Source: Ricinus communis
Lineage: Eukaryota; Streptophyta; Magnoliopsida; Malpighiales; Euphorbiaceae
Assembly: GCF_019578655.1 (NCBI RefSeq)
Contig: NC_063257.1
Coordinates: forward strand, 12,648,001-12,712,000
DNA: 64,000 bases
Direction of reading: 5' to 3'
Shown: positions 34,001-49,000 of the stretch, piece by piece
Position numbering within the stretch: position 1 is the first letter of the stretch
Layout of the letters: each line of letters begins with the position of its first letter
The notes under the pieces: generated by a model
Told to the model about the DNA's origin: nothing
Databases searched by the model: none
What the model saw: only the letters and a program-made list of their open reading frames with translations
Made by a program: the position numbers and the translations under genes

Positions 34001-37000
34001 ATCACCGAACTGTTTACTAATCGCAACCTTATAAACAGTCCAAGCCATTTACCATGATTCACAGTGATGTTTGGGGTCCTTCTAGAGCGCCAACATTTTC
34101 TGGAAAACGCTGGTTTATCCTTTTTATTGATGATCATACTAGAGTTACTTGGGTCTTTCTTTTAAAAGAGAAATCTGATGTTGAAAGTGTGTTCGAAAAT
34201 TTTTATAATATGGTTCAAACACAATTTCATACTCAAATTAAGATTTTTCGAAGTGATAATGGAAAGGAGTTCTTTAACAATGTGTTAGGACAATTTTTTG
34301 CTGAAAAATGGATTATTTACCAAAGTTCTTATAGTAACACGCCTCAGCAAAATGGGGTGGCTGAGAGAAAAAATAAATATATCCTAGAGGTTGTTAAAGC
34401 TCTTAGTTTTACAACTAAAATTCCAAAGTATCATTGGGGAGAAGCAGTTTTAACAGCCATATATTTGATTAATAGAATGCCTACAAGAATTTTGAATTTT
34501 AAAACACCAATTAAAGTTTTTAGTGAATGTTTTCCCATAACTCGGCTAACTAGCAACATTCCTTTAAAAATTTTTGGAAGTGTGGCTTTTGTCCATAATC
34601 ATGATCCCAAACGTTCAAAACTTGATCCAAAAGCACATAAATGTATTTTTGTAGGCTATCCTGCAAATCAAAAAGGTTATAAATGTTTTGATCCAGTTTT
34701 GAAAAAAATGTTTATTTCTATGGATGTCACTTTTTTTGAAGGACAATCATACTTTGACAAATTTCATCTTCAGGGGGAGAACACTAGTGAAGATGTCTCA
34801 ACTGATTCTAGTTATGATTTAAATTCTGATTTAACTTTTGAGTTTTTTTCAAGTAATGGTATTTCTTGGGAGTCTGATCATGTTTCAAAAGAAAATGGGT
34901 CGAAAAATAAAGAAAGTGTGGAAACAAATGATTTAAATATTGAAAATACTGAGCAGCCTTTGATAAGATCATCTCAAAATCAAAATATTGAAACAACTGA
35001 TATCTATGCGGAAAAGTTTAAAGGTCTTGTATATTCAAAGGAACATCAAGCACAAAAAAGAGCCACCATCCCACAGCACCATCAAGAATCTAATCAGAGG
35101 TTGGATCATGAAATTTATGGTAAGTCTCCAAAACTTCCTACAAATAATCCATCTAGTCAACTTGGTCTTCCCATTGCTCTTAGGAAAGGTGTTAGGTCAT
35201 GTACTAAACATCCTTTGTCAAATTTTGTATCTTACAAAAATATTTCATCACCATATTGTGCTTTTATCTCACAAATGTCTAGTATGGTTATTCCAAATAG
35301 TGTTCAGGAGGCTCTAAATGTTCCTGAGTGGAAAGAAGCTATTTTGGAGGAGATGAGAGCCTTGGAGAAGAATGCTACCTGGGAAGAAGTGGATCTGCCA
35401 GATGGGAAGACAGTTGTCGGATGTAAATGGGTGTTTACTGTGAAGTATAATTCAGATGGATCCTTGGAAAGATATAAAGCTCGTCTAGTAGCCAAAGGAT
35501 TTACTCAAATATATGGAGTGGACTACTATGAAACTTTTTCTCTTGTGGCGAAACTCAATACTATTCGAGTGCTCTTGTCTGTTGCAGCTAATCTAGATTG
35601 GTCCTTGAATCATCTAGATGTGAAGAATGCCTTTTTGAATGGTGACTTAAAAGAGGAAGTATACATGGAACCTCCACCTGGTTTTGCTCAGAAATTTGGA
35701 ACCAAGGTATGTAAGCTAAAGCGATCTTTATATGGCCTTAAACAATCTCCTAGAGCATGGTTCGAGAGGCTCACAAAGTTTGTTAAAGGTCAAGGTTATA
35801 ATCAAAGTCAATCTGATCATACTCTTTTCATAAAGAGTTCTATTGAAGACAAAATTTCTGTTTTAATTGTCTATGTAGATGATATAATTTTGACTGGAGA
35901 TGACATAATTGAAATAAGCAGATTGAAACAAAACCTAGCCAAGGAGTTTGAAATGAAAGATTTAGGCCAGCTAAGATACTTTCTTGGAATGGAAGTGGCA
36001 AGGTCAAAGAAAGGCATTGTTGTCTCACAACGGAAGTATATTCTAGATCTCTTGAAAGAAACTGGAATGAGTGGTTGTAAACCTTTTGAAACTCCAATTG
36101 AAGCTAATTCTAGACTTGGGGAGGTAAAGAATGGTGTTCCAGTAGACATAGGAAGATATCAGAGGTTGGTTGGAAAACTGATTTACTTATCACATACTCG
36201 TCCGGACATTGCTTTCGCTGTAAGCTTGGTAAGTCAGTTTATGCATTCCCCATATGAAGAACATCTTGAAGCTGTATGTCGAATTCTTCGTTATTTGAAA
36301 AGTACACCAGGAAAAGGACTTTTTTTCAAGAAAAATGAAAAAAGAGGAGTTGAGGTGTACACGGATGCTGATTGGGCAGGTTCAATCACTGATAGAAGGT
36401 CAACTTTTGGATACTGCACATTTGTTTGGGGTAATTTAGTCACATAGAGAAGTAAAAAGCAGAATGTAGTTGCTAGAAGTAGTGCTGAGGCAGAATTCAG
36501 ATCAATGGCACAGGGAGTGTGTGAGATTCTTTGGCTGAAAAGGGTTCTACAAGAGCTTAAAAGATCTGTGAGTTTACCTATGAAGTTGTATTGTGGCAAC
36601 AAGGCAGCTATCAATATTGCTCATAATCCTGTTTTATATGACAGGACAAAACATGTTGAAATTGATAGGCACTTCATAAAAGAAAAACTTGAAGAAGGAA
36701 TTATTTGTACTCCATTTGTACCAACTACACAGCAGGTGGCAGATATTTTAACTAAAGGGTTATTTAGATAACAATTTGAATTTTAAGTTAGCAAGTTGGG
36801 CATGACAGATATATTTGCTCCAACTTGAGGGGGAGTGTTGATAAGTTAGAATAACTAATTAGTTTTTGTTTGTTAGAGATATGGATAAACATTCTAAGGT
36901 TTAGTGATAAGATAAATTAGTTTCTATCTAAGTTCTTTTTCTATCCTTTAGCTAGTATATATAAGTTGTGTTTCTCCTATGTTTGATATATAGAAAAAGT

Positions 37001-40000
37001 ATAAGAGAACATTTCTCTTTTTTCCTTTCTCTAAAATTCTACACTATATATATAGTATGATATTATGATTCTTATAGGCATTATAGTCCAACCCAACAAA
37101 CTATATTCTTAGCTGAATCTTTTGAGATAAGAATTTAATGGAACTTGTTGCCCGTCTATCTCTTCTCTTTTTCCCTATTTTTTTTCAGCTTTTTTAAATT
37201 TTTTCTTATGATCTTTTGCACCTCAACTTGCAAAATGAGTTATAATACTATTCTTGCATAAGTGGATGTTCTTTTTCTTCTTTCCTCTCTCCTTCTAAAC
37301 TCCTCTCAACTAGCATTTTAGGAAAAGGATCTATCGCCTACCTCAAAGTAAAGACTTGTGGTGTTGCAATAACTATGTGTCAGACTGAATTCTATTACCT
37401 TTAACATTTTGTTCGGTAAAAAAATAGGGGTCAAAATAAGAAGGGAAGGTATTTTAGATATTTTCTTCATTTATCCTTTTACTTTTTGTCTGGATGGAAG
37501 AAAAAAAGAAACCTATTTTCCTAGTTAAGATATGAAATAAAAGAATTTATGTTATCTCATTTCCTGTCCTCTTTTTGTCTGGGAACAAAAGATGTCATAG
37601 GTAAATTAATTGTGAAATTTGTTTATTTTCTCATTTCTTGTTTTGGTAGAAGGGGAAAAACTTATTTCCTTGTCTAAATATAATAGGAAATAAGAATTTC
37701 TTTTTTTCTTTTTTTTACATTAAGTTAACCTTTTCCCTTTTACAATTTATAAGGTATATTTGATTTTCAAATATTCAAGGGCATATAAGTGACCTTACTT
37801 ATTAGTACACTTTCCTTTCTATTCTCTTTCTATTTTCTCCCTGTATTGGAGAGATTGGTTGTAGAGGAAAGTTTGGGGGTTATTTTCGTTTCTTATTTTT
37901 CTCCCTCTTTCCTGACATGAAAAGATCCTTTCTGCACTTATTTTTCTTTCTCATATTTTTTCCTCGCATATTTTCTCTCCCCAAAACATAGTGCAATTAG
38001 ACTTGTTCATGGGATTGGGTGCTTGCCCAAGCTCCCTTGAAAATTTTTGGGCTTGGACACGTCATTTTTACTTTAGGAGCTGGAACCAGAAAAATCCTGA
38101 TTATTTTTTGGGCTGGCTTGGATGTTTCTTTGAGGCCTGCCCAACAAGTCCAGCTTCCCCCTGAAAAAAATTATAAGTGAAAAGTCTATATATTCTTAAA
38201 GGCGGTTAGTTGGTCAAAATCTTAGGTCCATATAGTTTGGTGTTCCTGCAATTTTATGTAGTTTTATGTTTACCTTTTTTTCTCCTTCTTTAACTTGTTA
38301 GTGATTCTTTTCAGGGTATGAACATGCGGCCTTAAAAACACAACGCAGTCTTGCTTTTCTGAACTTTGGCCAAAATGTGATATTTAGCACAGCTTTATCA
38401 ACAGCTATGGTGTTGTGTTCCAATGGGATTATGAATGGCCAGATGACAGTGGGTGATTTGGTAAAAGCTTCTTCATACAATCAATTGAACTTGCATTCTG
38501 TTGAAGTGACTAAAAGTTGAGCGGAGAAGTCCAACATGTAATGTGAATATGCAGGTTATGGTAAATGGACTTCTCTTCCAGCTCTCCCTTCCACTCAATT
38601 TTCTTGGCAGTGTTTATCGGGAGACTATACAGAGTCTTGTTGACATGAAGTCTATGTTTCAACTACTTGAGGTATTTGTCAAGGAACCTACTATAATTTT
38701 CTTGCAATCCTTGAAATAATTTATCTGTTTGTTTTCTTTCTCCCTTTTGTCATGTTGAGAATATAACCTTATATTCTGAACTAATTTCCTCTTTATTCTT
38801 TTATTTTATTTTTTAAAGTATTTGCTTGCTTTTCTTCTTCTTGTTGTGTCTAGTAATCACAAAAGTACATCTTGTTAGATGCAAAAGTTGATGATCTAGA
38901 ATTTTCTGTATATGTATTAGATGACTTCTCATTTAATGCTTTTACCAGGAGAAGGCTGAGATTAGAGATAAAGATGACGCAAAGCCTCTTAAGTTTAATG
39001 GAGGCAGCATTCAGTTTGACAATGTGCACTTCAGGTATACTGGTGCTTTCCTTCCTTCAAATAGTTTAACTATGTAGTAGTATTAAATAATTGCTATGTA
39101 GTACTCTTACTGCTCCATATTTAAGTTTAAGGTTTTCTTGCAGGCAAAATCGTAGTTTTTTAATATGTTTGTCTCTTGCATTTAGCAAGTTGGGCTCCCA
39201 TACTAAAATATGAAATTATGTTCTGCCTCTTCTAGTAAAACTTTCACTTAAGTTCGATGCTTACTTGATATAATTATATTACTACTATTAGTATGCAATC
39301 CAGGAAAAATCAATCCCACACCTGAACTAGTAAATGTTGAATATCTCTTACCTAGGCACCTTGAATATTTGAATCTTGGCAAACTGGCAATTGAGATAAT
39401 TTGGTTTCCCATTATCTTTTTGCTTGTTTCCCTCGTTGAAGCTTTAGAAAATCTGTTGAGAAAGTTGTTGGGCTTGTTGAGATCTAACAGCAGTGAACCT
39501 TGTACATGCTATTTTGGATGCAGGATGTGAAATGAAACTAAGCTTAGATGAATTATGCCTAAAATATGCTGATAATTTGAGAGTGGTAATTCATGTTAGT
39601 TAATAGATCATATTGATGCAGTACATTTTCTGAGAATTCCACCCATATGTTCATTTTGATGAACAAGGCTTGAAAACAAAACAACCTTTAGTCTTCAGCT
39701 TGTTAGCAAGAATGTTGTAATCAACTCTGCAGGAGTTTAAGGAGTAAAAAGAAAAAAACATTTGGCTTAAAATGAAATGTGCAGCTGCAGGAAATTCCAT
39801 TTAGCAGCAAAATTAGCTTTCCCTTATATGGATTGTCTAGTCAGTGAATTGAATGTTGCTTTGCACGAGAATTTTGGTTTCAGAATGCCAAAAAGGTAGG
39901 CAGCCTTGGGAGAAAGAAACTAATAGAAATAGGAAAAAATAGAGATGGAAGAAAAGAGGAACAAGTTACATGCCCCAACAAGCATTCTCGCATGAGACTT

Positions 40001-43000
40001 AACTCCAAATGCTTCTAAGGATCAGCTATAAATAAGATGTTTGATGATTATTTACATGATAACCAAAAAAGCCAAAATTTAAAGCTTCTTTTCAATTCTA
40101 ACCATTTTAAAATTATTAATATAAACTTAATTATTTGTAACAATTGTAGCCTTGATTCGTTTCTCTGCCTCATGCAAGTGGCTATGATGTGTTATTTAAT
40201 GAAAGGTGAGTTGAACTCTTATTCTTTATGATAAGATTTCCAGTTTTCTTATTTTCTTTTGTGGAAAAGAAGAAAAAGAGAAAAGAACTCGATTAAATTG
40301 AAAAACCAGGAAAAGAAGAAGAAGATGAATACCAATATCAAATATAGGTTATTAAATTATAGCAATTTTCTTCTAAAGAAATAACCTTCTTAGTTTTAGT
40401 ATTTATCTTAAGTTAAAAATCTTAATGCTAATTTATTAGTCTGTCATTTCATTAACTGCTCATGGTTTGGAAAGAGTAACTAGAGGTTGGCTCAATGTAA
40501 TACCAATGTTAAAGTTCTTAGCTACTATTTGTGATCCGTAAAAACGGGTGCAATCAAAAAAGTGAGTGGGGTTTGGTATTTCTTGGTCATTAGCCATTAA
40601 ATTTATAGAAGATTAGTCTCTCTTTAATCAATTATTATGCGCTTATATTTTGGAAGTCTTATCGATGAAGAATTTCAATTTAATGTCAATCTACTGACAT
40701 AAGATAAAGCAAGATCCATTGAACCATAAATATAATATAGTCTTGCAATAACAAAAGATTAGAATAGGTTTGGCAGTTGCCAGCACAAAGTGTGAAGACA
40801 TAAGCAGAACCAAGACAACTCCCAATAAAGATCTAAATATTGCCACAAATGCTTTTTCTTCAATCAAAATGCTTCCCTATTGATATGGGGTTACTAACTC
40901 TAACGCTATATTCCCAAATAAGGTATCTCTTATCTAATCAAACAATAGATTTTGGATAACTTGTTATTGGACATATCAAATTAGTACATTAAAAACTTTA
41001 TTTTCCTCCTTTATATCCTTAAGAGTTCAAGGTATATCAACAATTTTTAATTTGCTTTAGTTTATTGTTTCTGCCCGCCTTAAATTCTGCTACGTACTCG
41101 CTGTCTGATATTTAAAACCCTGCATAAAACCCAAAACTAGTTGTTACAGTGCTGGTCAGATTCTGTTGCATTTTCAAATTTTTGATTTTTTGTTCACTCT
41201 CTCTTCAAAACAACATCCATCAACTATCATATCATTATATTGCCAATTAGCAGCCTATGGAGTCCTGAAAGTTCTCTAGAAGATCTCATGTCAACTGATT
41301 AATGATTAGTCACTGATTTGTTTGAAATGTTGCTATATTTTTAATATTTTTATATATTGGTAAACTCTCTGATAACTCTAATGTTTATTAATTGCTCATG
41401 CACTGTAGTTGCAACTTGTGACAGTTACCTTTCAGAAAGAAAGATTCTTGATGGCATATCTTTTGTTGTTCCAGCTGGAAAAAGTGTCGCTATTGTTGGA
41501 ACCAGTGGCAGCGGTAAGGCTTTAGTTTGGTTCCTATAACCCTGTATATGTATCTGTGTAATTTTTTCTACAGAATGATTCTCCACAAGAAAATTCATGT
41601 ATCTTTCTTGTCATTTGGAAATAATGCTCTGCTCATATATGCTGAGGTGGCTTAAGCATTTGTGTAGCTAAATTAGTTTCACCCCTTCAAATATTTTCTT
41701 ACTGTTTAGCTATAGAGGTGCTCTAAGTTTGTTTAATATGACCTTTCTGTAATTTTCTGAGTTGAAATGACACTTGTTTGTAACAATGGAAATGGCTTTC
41801 CAATACTCTTTTAGTTTTAGCCTAATGACAAAGGATAAATAAGAGGTTTTTTCAATTATATTATGACATTTAAAATGTATATGGATATCATTTGAACTAG
41901 CTTTCTATGGGGATAGCAAGAGAGATATATATTACATGCCAGAGGGCTTATAAGTGGAGATGCTGTAAAAGTTCTTATAAAAACAGGAAATACCCTACCT
42001 TTAAGTGCAGTCTAAGCTATTGATTTATGAAATTTGTAACCATTTTAGCATGACTGGGAATCATAAAAATTGAATATGGTGACTGGCTAGGCTGCTCTAA
42101 CACTTATTACTTCTAATGATGGAAATCATCCAATTTTTCAAATACACACACTGATAAATACATAATTAATGAGTTCTCTTTCTTCACACAGCCACCAATC
42201 ATCTTCTCCTTTTTCTCCTTTCCTCTTTCTCTCCAAATTTTAGGAAACAGTCTTAGTATCTTCTCATTTGACCGCCAGAACCCACTATATTCTCTCTTCT
42301 CTTAAAATTGATCAAAGCCCCAGGTTCATGCCCCAAGTTCAAGATAGTGTTCTCTATATGTCTGCTGTTCCACCTCTTATCGCGACAAGTAGTAGCAGTT
42401 AAGGATCCTTCCTCCCATGTGAGAAGGTTAGCCCGTCTCATTTTCATATCCTTTCGCCTCCTTTCTCTTATGTAGCATTGCTGTTGTTCCTCTATACCAA
42501 AGCGAGAAAGAGTTTTTTTTTTCTTTTTCTTTTTTGCTTCTAGACATAGGGATAGTTTGAGATTGGGGTTTTTGAAAAACCATTGTTCTGCTTGAAAGGA
42601 ATGGGAGGGAGGGGGAGAGGGGTTTGGTTTTTCTTGAAATGAAGAGTTATTTGTAACTGGAAGTGATTGGAGATGGTGACTTAGTTATGACGTTTTTATG
42701 TTCTTAACTGCCATGTCATGAATTTAGTCGCCAGCTGGTTACCAAGTACATATGAATGGTTATGGGCCACATATTAAATTGTTGCAAAGCTTAGGGTGTT
42801 CATTTTATTGATTCATTTTTGAATTCATGAGAGATTTAAAATACCAATAAAATTCTTCATTTTTTTTTTAATAAATCTTTTGTTAGGCCTTTAATTTTTA
42901 AACAGTGGACCTTGATTTGAAAATTTTGAAACATTTGATGTTGGGTTACACTCTGACTCATTTTCTGAATTCCAATAAGAATATGGCTTTTTATAGCACA

Positions 43001-46000
43001 AGCTTGTGTTGTAATCTATTTCAAATTCTACCTACATGTAGTGACATATTTTATAGATCTTAACATGTCCAGCCATAATCATTGGGTTTAATGATCCAGC
43101 TTTTCTATTATCATTTATTGTTTTGGTTTTTCAGCTGTTTTATAACTCCTATTTCGTAAACATTTACCTAAACATGTGCAATACTCATAGGTCAAGACAT
43201 GCTATTATTAAACATAGTTATTATCAATGAGACTGCCTTTTTATTGCTTGTAGTTTGAACAGCATGCTGCTAGTAAAGAGCAATAGACAATTTTAAAAAG
43301 GGAAAAAGAATTAAAAAGGAAAAAGATTAGAGGCATATTCCTGTTCTATTTGCAAGTGTTAAAATTGATGCTCAACACAGTCCTCTCGTTCTAGGGTTGG
43401 CTCCTCGCAGTTCTCCCTTTAACACCAATGGTAGATAGGAGCCGAACTGTCTCATGACTTTCTAAACCCAACTCACGTACCACTTGAATCAGCGAACAAC
43501 CGAACCTTTGGGATCTTCTTCAACCCCAGGATGTGATGAGTCGACATCAAGGTGCCAAACGACTCTGTCGATAAGAGCTCTTGGGAGTCATCAGCCTGAC
43601 CTATAGTTGGAGGGGGGTGTATACTCTCAAATAGTTTTCTGATGGATCGACTGAAAGATATAAAGCCCGTCTTGTTGCAAAGGGATTCACCCATTAACTA
43701 GACGGGCATACGGTATCGATTATTTCGAGACCTTTGCTGCCTGTATGAACTTATGTTGAATGATATTCTAGCACTTGCATTAAAATGTCTGATAATCATT
43801 TACCTCTGCACTATTATTAAGCGAATCGTTATATGCTTGCAGGCAAGTCAACTATTCTCCGATTGGTCTTCAGGTTTTTTGATACACATTCTGGAAATGT
43901 AAGAATACCTTCAATTTCTGCTATATTGATCCAATTGATTTCAACACTTTATTTCAGCAAAACTTTTAATAGTATCTGGTGGAAGATTTCCAAAAAACTG
44001 TCTTTGATTTTTTCCCCTCGTTCCTAGAACGGGACTTATTTCTTTAATCTATACTAGTGTTATTTTTCCTCTTGAGCTGTTCTCATACTGGGATTAGGAA
44101 CTGGAATTTGCTTCTTGACAGATACGGATTGATGGTCAAGATATACGGGATATAACATTGAATAGTTTGCGAAGGTCTATTGGTGTTGTCCCACAAGATA
44201 CGGTAAGTTCATTCTAGTGATTCAAGGGTTTTCATTTAATTTCATAGAGTTTCATGTAAGTTTACAGGCCCCTTGTGAGATCTTGCAAATTTTTCATCTT
44301 GAAGAGCTGAACTACACTTTTCTCGATGCTTAGGTGCTTTTCAATGACACAATATTTCACAACATTCATTATGGCCGCCTTTCTGCAACAGAAGAGGAAG
44401 TGTGTTTTTTTGGCTTTTCACTTTGCTTGTTATGAACTATTAATTGTACTTGGCTGTGTTTTGCTTAACACTTATTTACACTCAGGTCTATGATGCTGCT
44501 CGACATGCAGCAATTCATGATACCATCATGAACTTCCCTGAGAAATATTCTACTGTTGTTGGGGAAAGAGGGCTCAAGGTGAGAGGTGTACATCTTAACT
44601 AACTGCATGGGAAGTGTATGTTTATTATTCTTGGAATCTGCTTGTAAATACATTAAAAGAGTGGCTTTTTGCAAGAATTCTTCATGAAGAGCAGACAACT
44701 ATTTGGATAATTTTGTTTTCAGTTGACTCTTGAACTTTTTACAATCAATCATCCTTTCTTTCCAGTTGAGTGGCGGTGAGAAGCAGCGTGTGGCGTTGGC
44801 ACGTGCATTTCTGAAAGCACCTCCTATTCTGTAAGAGTTGCATTAGATTTATGCTTGTATCTATGTTGTGTTGAGTTTTTGTTTTCTTTGTTTTGCCCCT
44901 TTTTCTTTCTTTTTTTTGTTTTCTTCTTGTCTCTTATGACAAAGATTGAAGTTAACGATATTGACAGTTTAATCAAGATCAATCTTGTCTCTTTTAGTTC
45001 CCTAAGTTCCCTCCTTAGTATGTATCTCCAAAGTCAGTCCCTTCAAGAACTGCATATATATTATACTTCTCAAAATTATGTTAATTCTTTTGGATGGAAA
45101 TGAAAAGAAGTTGCTAACAAGAACTTAACTGTTTTTACCAAATTATTTTGTTGTCAAGAATGTAAGTGATAGGTCAATGGAAATTTAGTAGTATCAAGTT
45201 TTTGGTCATGGCTTTGTTTTTAGGGCAACAATTTTGTAGGTTCTTATCTCCCATATGGCTATCCAGTGTTTCTGATAAACCATATTATTTTACCATTTAA
45301 ATTTGTTTTCAAATGAAAGGGTTATGAAAATCTAGAATTAGCATGTTCTTGCAACTTGTTTGAAAGAGGGAGATGACTCAGGAAATGGGTGAGTATAGAG
45401 CCTTTTATATGAACTGAATTTGTGGGGCTCTGGTTCAACTAGAGCCATTTGGATGGCTGGCCTTCACTGCTTATAAGCCCTTTCAAGATATTGTGGATTT
45501 CTCTAGCAGTTTTAATGTTATTGATGGGCTTAAATTCAAGTCTGTTTAATATAAGTGCAAAACTGCTATCTTTGTGAACTGATATTTTCCTTTTCAGATA
45601 TAAAAACATATATGTAAAGTACAAATAGTTATGACAACATTAATGAGTAATTATGAGATCACACTCAATAAATGAGAGGTTTTTTTGGTTGGGTACCATG
45701 TTTTGGCTGAGACAGTCTCCTTTGGAGTTTTGGTAAATTGATCCACTTATCCTAATACATTATATATTCATGTAATGCATTCAACATTTGGAACTTCTCT
45801 TGGTTTGATCCCATGTTTTGGATAAGTAAGTTCCCTTTGAACTTTATGTAAATTGCTTCACAATTATTTGGTCTATGAAAACTTGCTTCGCTCATCTTAA
45901 TTCTTGTTTATACTTAGTACGTTCCTAGTATTATTGTACCAGCCTTCAGAATTTTTTTTTGCTTGAATTCCTATGTTTTAAAGTTCTACAAATATATATT

Positions 46001-49000
46001 TGACAGCCATATCCTATTCTAAGCAATCTAGGTGCTGATGTAATTATGCTTTGTACATGTCCTTGGTTTGTATAGTACAACTTGAATTTAACTAAGGTAA
46101 TTAATGGACCAGACCTAAAACTCTTTTTTTATTAAAAACACAGTAACTTAGAAATCCAAGCAAAACTGCAAGGGTATTAAAAGTAAAACTGCAATTTCTT
46201 AGGAAAGTAAATTTGAAAGGTGGAAAAAAAGAGTGATAGGTTCTTAAGGGAAGTACTGGGTGAAACAAAGAGGTCCTCGTTATTTCCTCGGGATGGTGCA
46301 CAAAGAAAGAAAAGGAGAATATCTTGTGGAGACAGTGTGTGGAACAAGAATTAGGGGACCCTAAAGGACCTCGTTTAATGTTAAGGATTGAGTTTCCTCA
46401 GGACTTTTCCGGATTCTCAGACTAGTGAGGGTGGAAAGGAAAAATGGATCTTTTGCAGGATTTGCAGGTGGGTTAGGGATAGTCCAAAACAACTTGTTTT
46501 AGCCTACTACTCTGAGGCAGCAAAATTTTGAACTGAAAAGGAGCTTTTTCTCATGAAGCTAAATTCTTACTAGAGATTACAATCCATAACAGAATGAGAA
46601 TAATGTATTGACAAAGAATGTTAGACCATAAAGAAGATTTAAGTTGGCTAGCCTCTTTATGGGATTCCATACTTTGGGACTTTTTGTTCATAATGTTGTC
46701 ATGCTTGCTTTTGGTACTCTGGAGAAACAAATCTTGAACCCTTATTTTCCCAATGGATACAATCTGCTCACAGTAAAACTTCATATAGGTTCGATGTAAT
46801 TTTATTTTCAACAAATAGTCCAGCCTTCAATGGGGTCAAATCCAAAATTTGAACTTCTATTTGGTAGTTTCCAAAGAAGTGTCAGAAAAAATTCAAATTA
46901 ATCCCATGTTTTATTGTATGAATTATTTTTAGTTTCAAATACTAATTTATAACAAGATAAAGAAATAAGTTCCTTGTGAATCTTCAAGTGACTCCATAGG
47001 ACAATAAAATCAGATAAATAAATAAAAATGAAGAAGAGTCCAGATTCCAAATGAACAAATTCAAACTTAAAAAAAAATATTTCTGATTATCAAAGAACGA
47101 AGGGACAAAGGGATTGATCGAGAAAGATCTCTTTTTCTTATTGTAAAGTCATGATTGGATCAGCATATGTTTTTATTAGCTCTATTGCCACTCGACACAA
47201 TAATCTGATCAGTTGGTCAGATTTTGACTGGAGGCTAGATTGACAGAAACCTCATAGTAACATGTGCAACTGAAATGAAAACGAAAACTAACTAAATTTG
47301 AAAAACGCCTAAAGTTCAGGTTCTTTTTGATCGATAAGCTAATCAGATTAGAACACCTTTCTCTGATTCAGTTAATCGATTTAATCCTTTTTGAGCCTTA
47401 AATCTAATCAATAAATTTAAATACTCTTTAATGATGCATCTTTAAGAGGAGTAGTCTTTGTGATTCTTCAAAAATGATGCTAATAATTTTTATCCGTTTT
47501 CCTAGTTTTGATTGAACTATTTTCATGTAGTAACTCTACAAAATGGACATCCTTACTTAATCTATAGTCAACACATTCTATGCTTCCCACTTTCAACCAA
47601 TTATTTCATTTTTGTTTCATAGTAGGTATGGTGTTGTTATATAGGAAATCTCTCTGAATATATTTTTTTTAGTTGTAATATCTCTTTTCTTGATAGCAGT
47701 TATTTTACTTTGAAGTTTGTGTTTGAAATCTTTCCCCTGAGTCTCTCTTCTAACATTTTAGTAATAATAATGATCATCATTGTTTCTTATGGTCCATTGA
47801 CGATGTGATTTAATAATTTAAACAAAGGTATGTTCTATGCATCCTTTATCTACTTTGTCCGACCAACTTTTCAGCTTGATGAACTGGATTATGCATGATG
47901 TATACAGTGAAAGCAAATAAATATTAGTTCTCTTCTTTCTTTATAGTTTTATAAATTGGCTGGTTTTGATTTCCTCAGGCTGTGTGATGAAGCCACAAGT
48001 GCACTGGACAGTACAACAGAAGCAGAGATATTAAGTGCCTTGAAGTCATTAGCCAATGATCGAACTTCGGTTTTTGTTGCTCATAGGCTTACAACTGCAA
48101 TGCAGTGTGATGAGGTAGGCATTCATAATCATGTCAATTTCTTTAGGTGCGGAAGTTTCAGCTTATGATCATTCCAATAATAATTTCCTAACTGTCTAGC
48201 TAAATTAAATTTCACTTAGGTGTTTGTGGACTAAAGTTAATTTTCCAATACTAGGATTAGAAATGCCAAACTGGAAAATTTAAAACCAACCCCAATTAGG
48301 AAAATCCTAAACCAATACTTGGATAGGAAGAAAATAACTTGTTAATTATTAAATAAAATTCCTAAATATTACTAAATCCTAAACTGCCGAAACTAAAATT
48401 TTGCAAGAAAAATCTGAATTTCATAATTAGTAATTAAATCAAAATTATCACTCGTTTTCATTTTCTTGACTGCACCATTCTCTCCCAGTTAGAAAAAAAC
48501 TTATTTTTGAATGTTAGAAGGCTAAAGAATCAACACTTGAAGAAGATATATCCCTCTCTTCTTCAATGACAGCAATAGAAATGAAAATGAACATCGCCTT
48601 ATCCTTCATATTATCAAGTTTGTTTAGCACGTATAAAATAATATGTAGTTTTCAATGTTGAAGTGGTTTTGTATCATTATGTATGAGAAAATTAGCTGTT
48701 TTGCAATCTTTTATTCTTCTTTATGGTCTCTGTGTCTTCTTCTCTAGAATTAAATTGCTCAAATGTTTTTCCTGCTTTGGTCTTGTCATCTTGGACTTAA
48801 ATTATAGACATTTTTTGATGTCTCAACATTCAAAACTTTTGATTCTTTAACATTGTGATGAAGTCCTTGCTAGCATTTTTTTAATCGAATCGCATATTCT
48901 TCAACTAAAACAACTTTAAGCTCTCTAAATCTTGCTATAATCTTATTTAAAATTGTCAGAAGGAAGTTTATCCTTGATTTTAAATAGTTTATTAGTTAAA

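Larger units (their letters stand above)
32143..37043 (+). mobile_element. Ty1/copia LTR retrotransposon, 4.9 kb, in intron 8
   Basis: Two 208-bp LTRs (32143-32350 and 36836-37043) begin TGTTGATAAG, end TTCTACA, and are flanked by CTATA duplications. The initiator-tRNA-Met type primer site TGGTATCAGAGC follows the left LTR. A purine tract CTTGAGGGGGAG precedes the right LTR. The gag-pol region has copia order: gag, protease, integrase, reverse transcriptase, RNase H. The LTRs differ at five positions by eye. The element lies in the same orientation as the host gene and is spliced out as part of intron 8. Stops and frameshifts make it non-autonomous. Confidence 0.95.
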
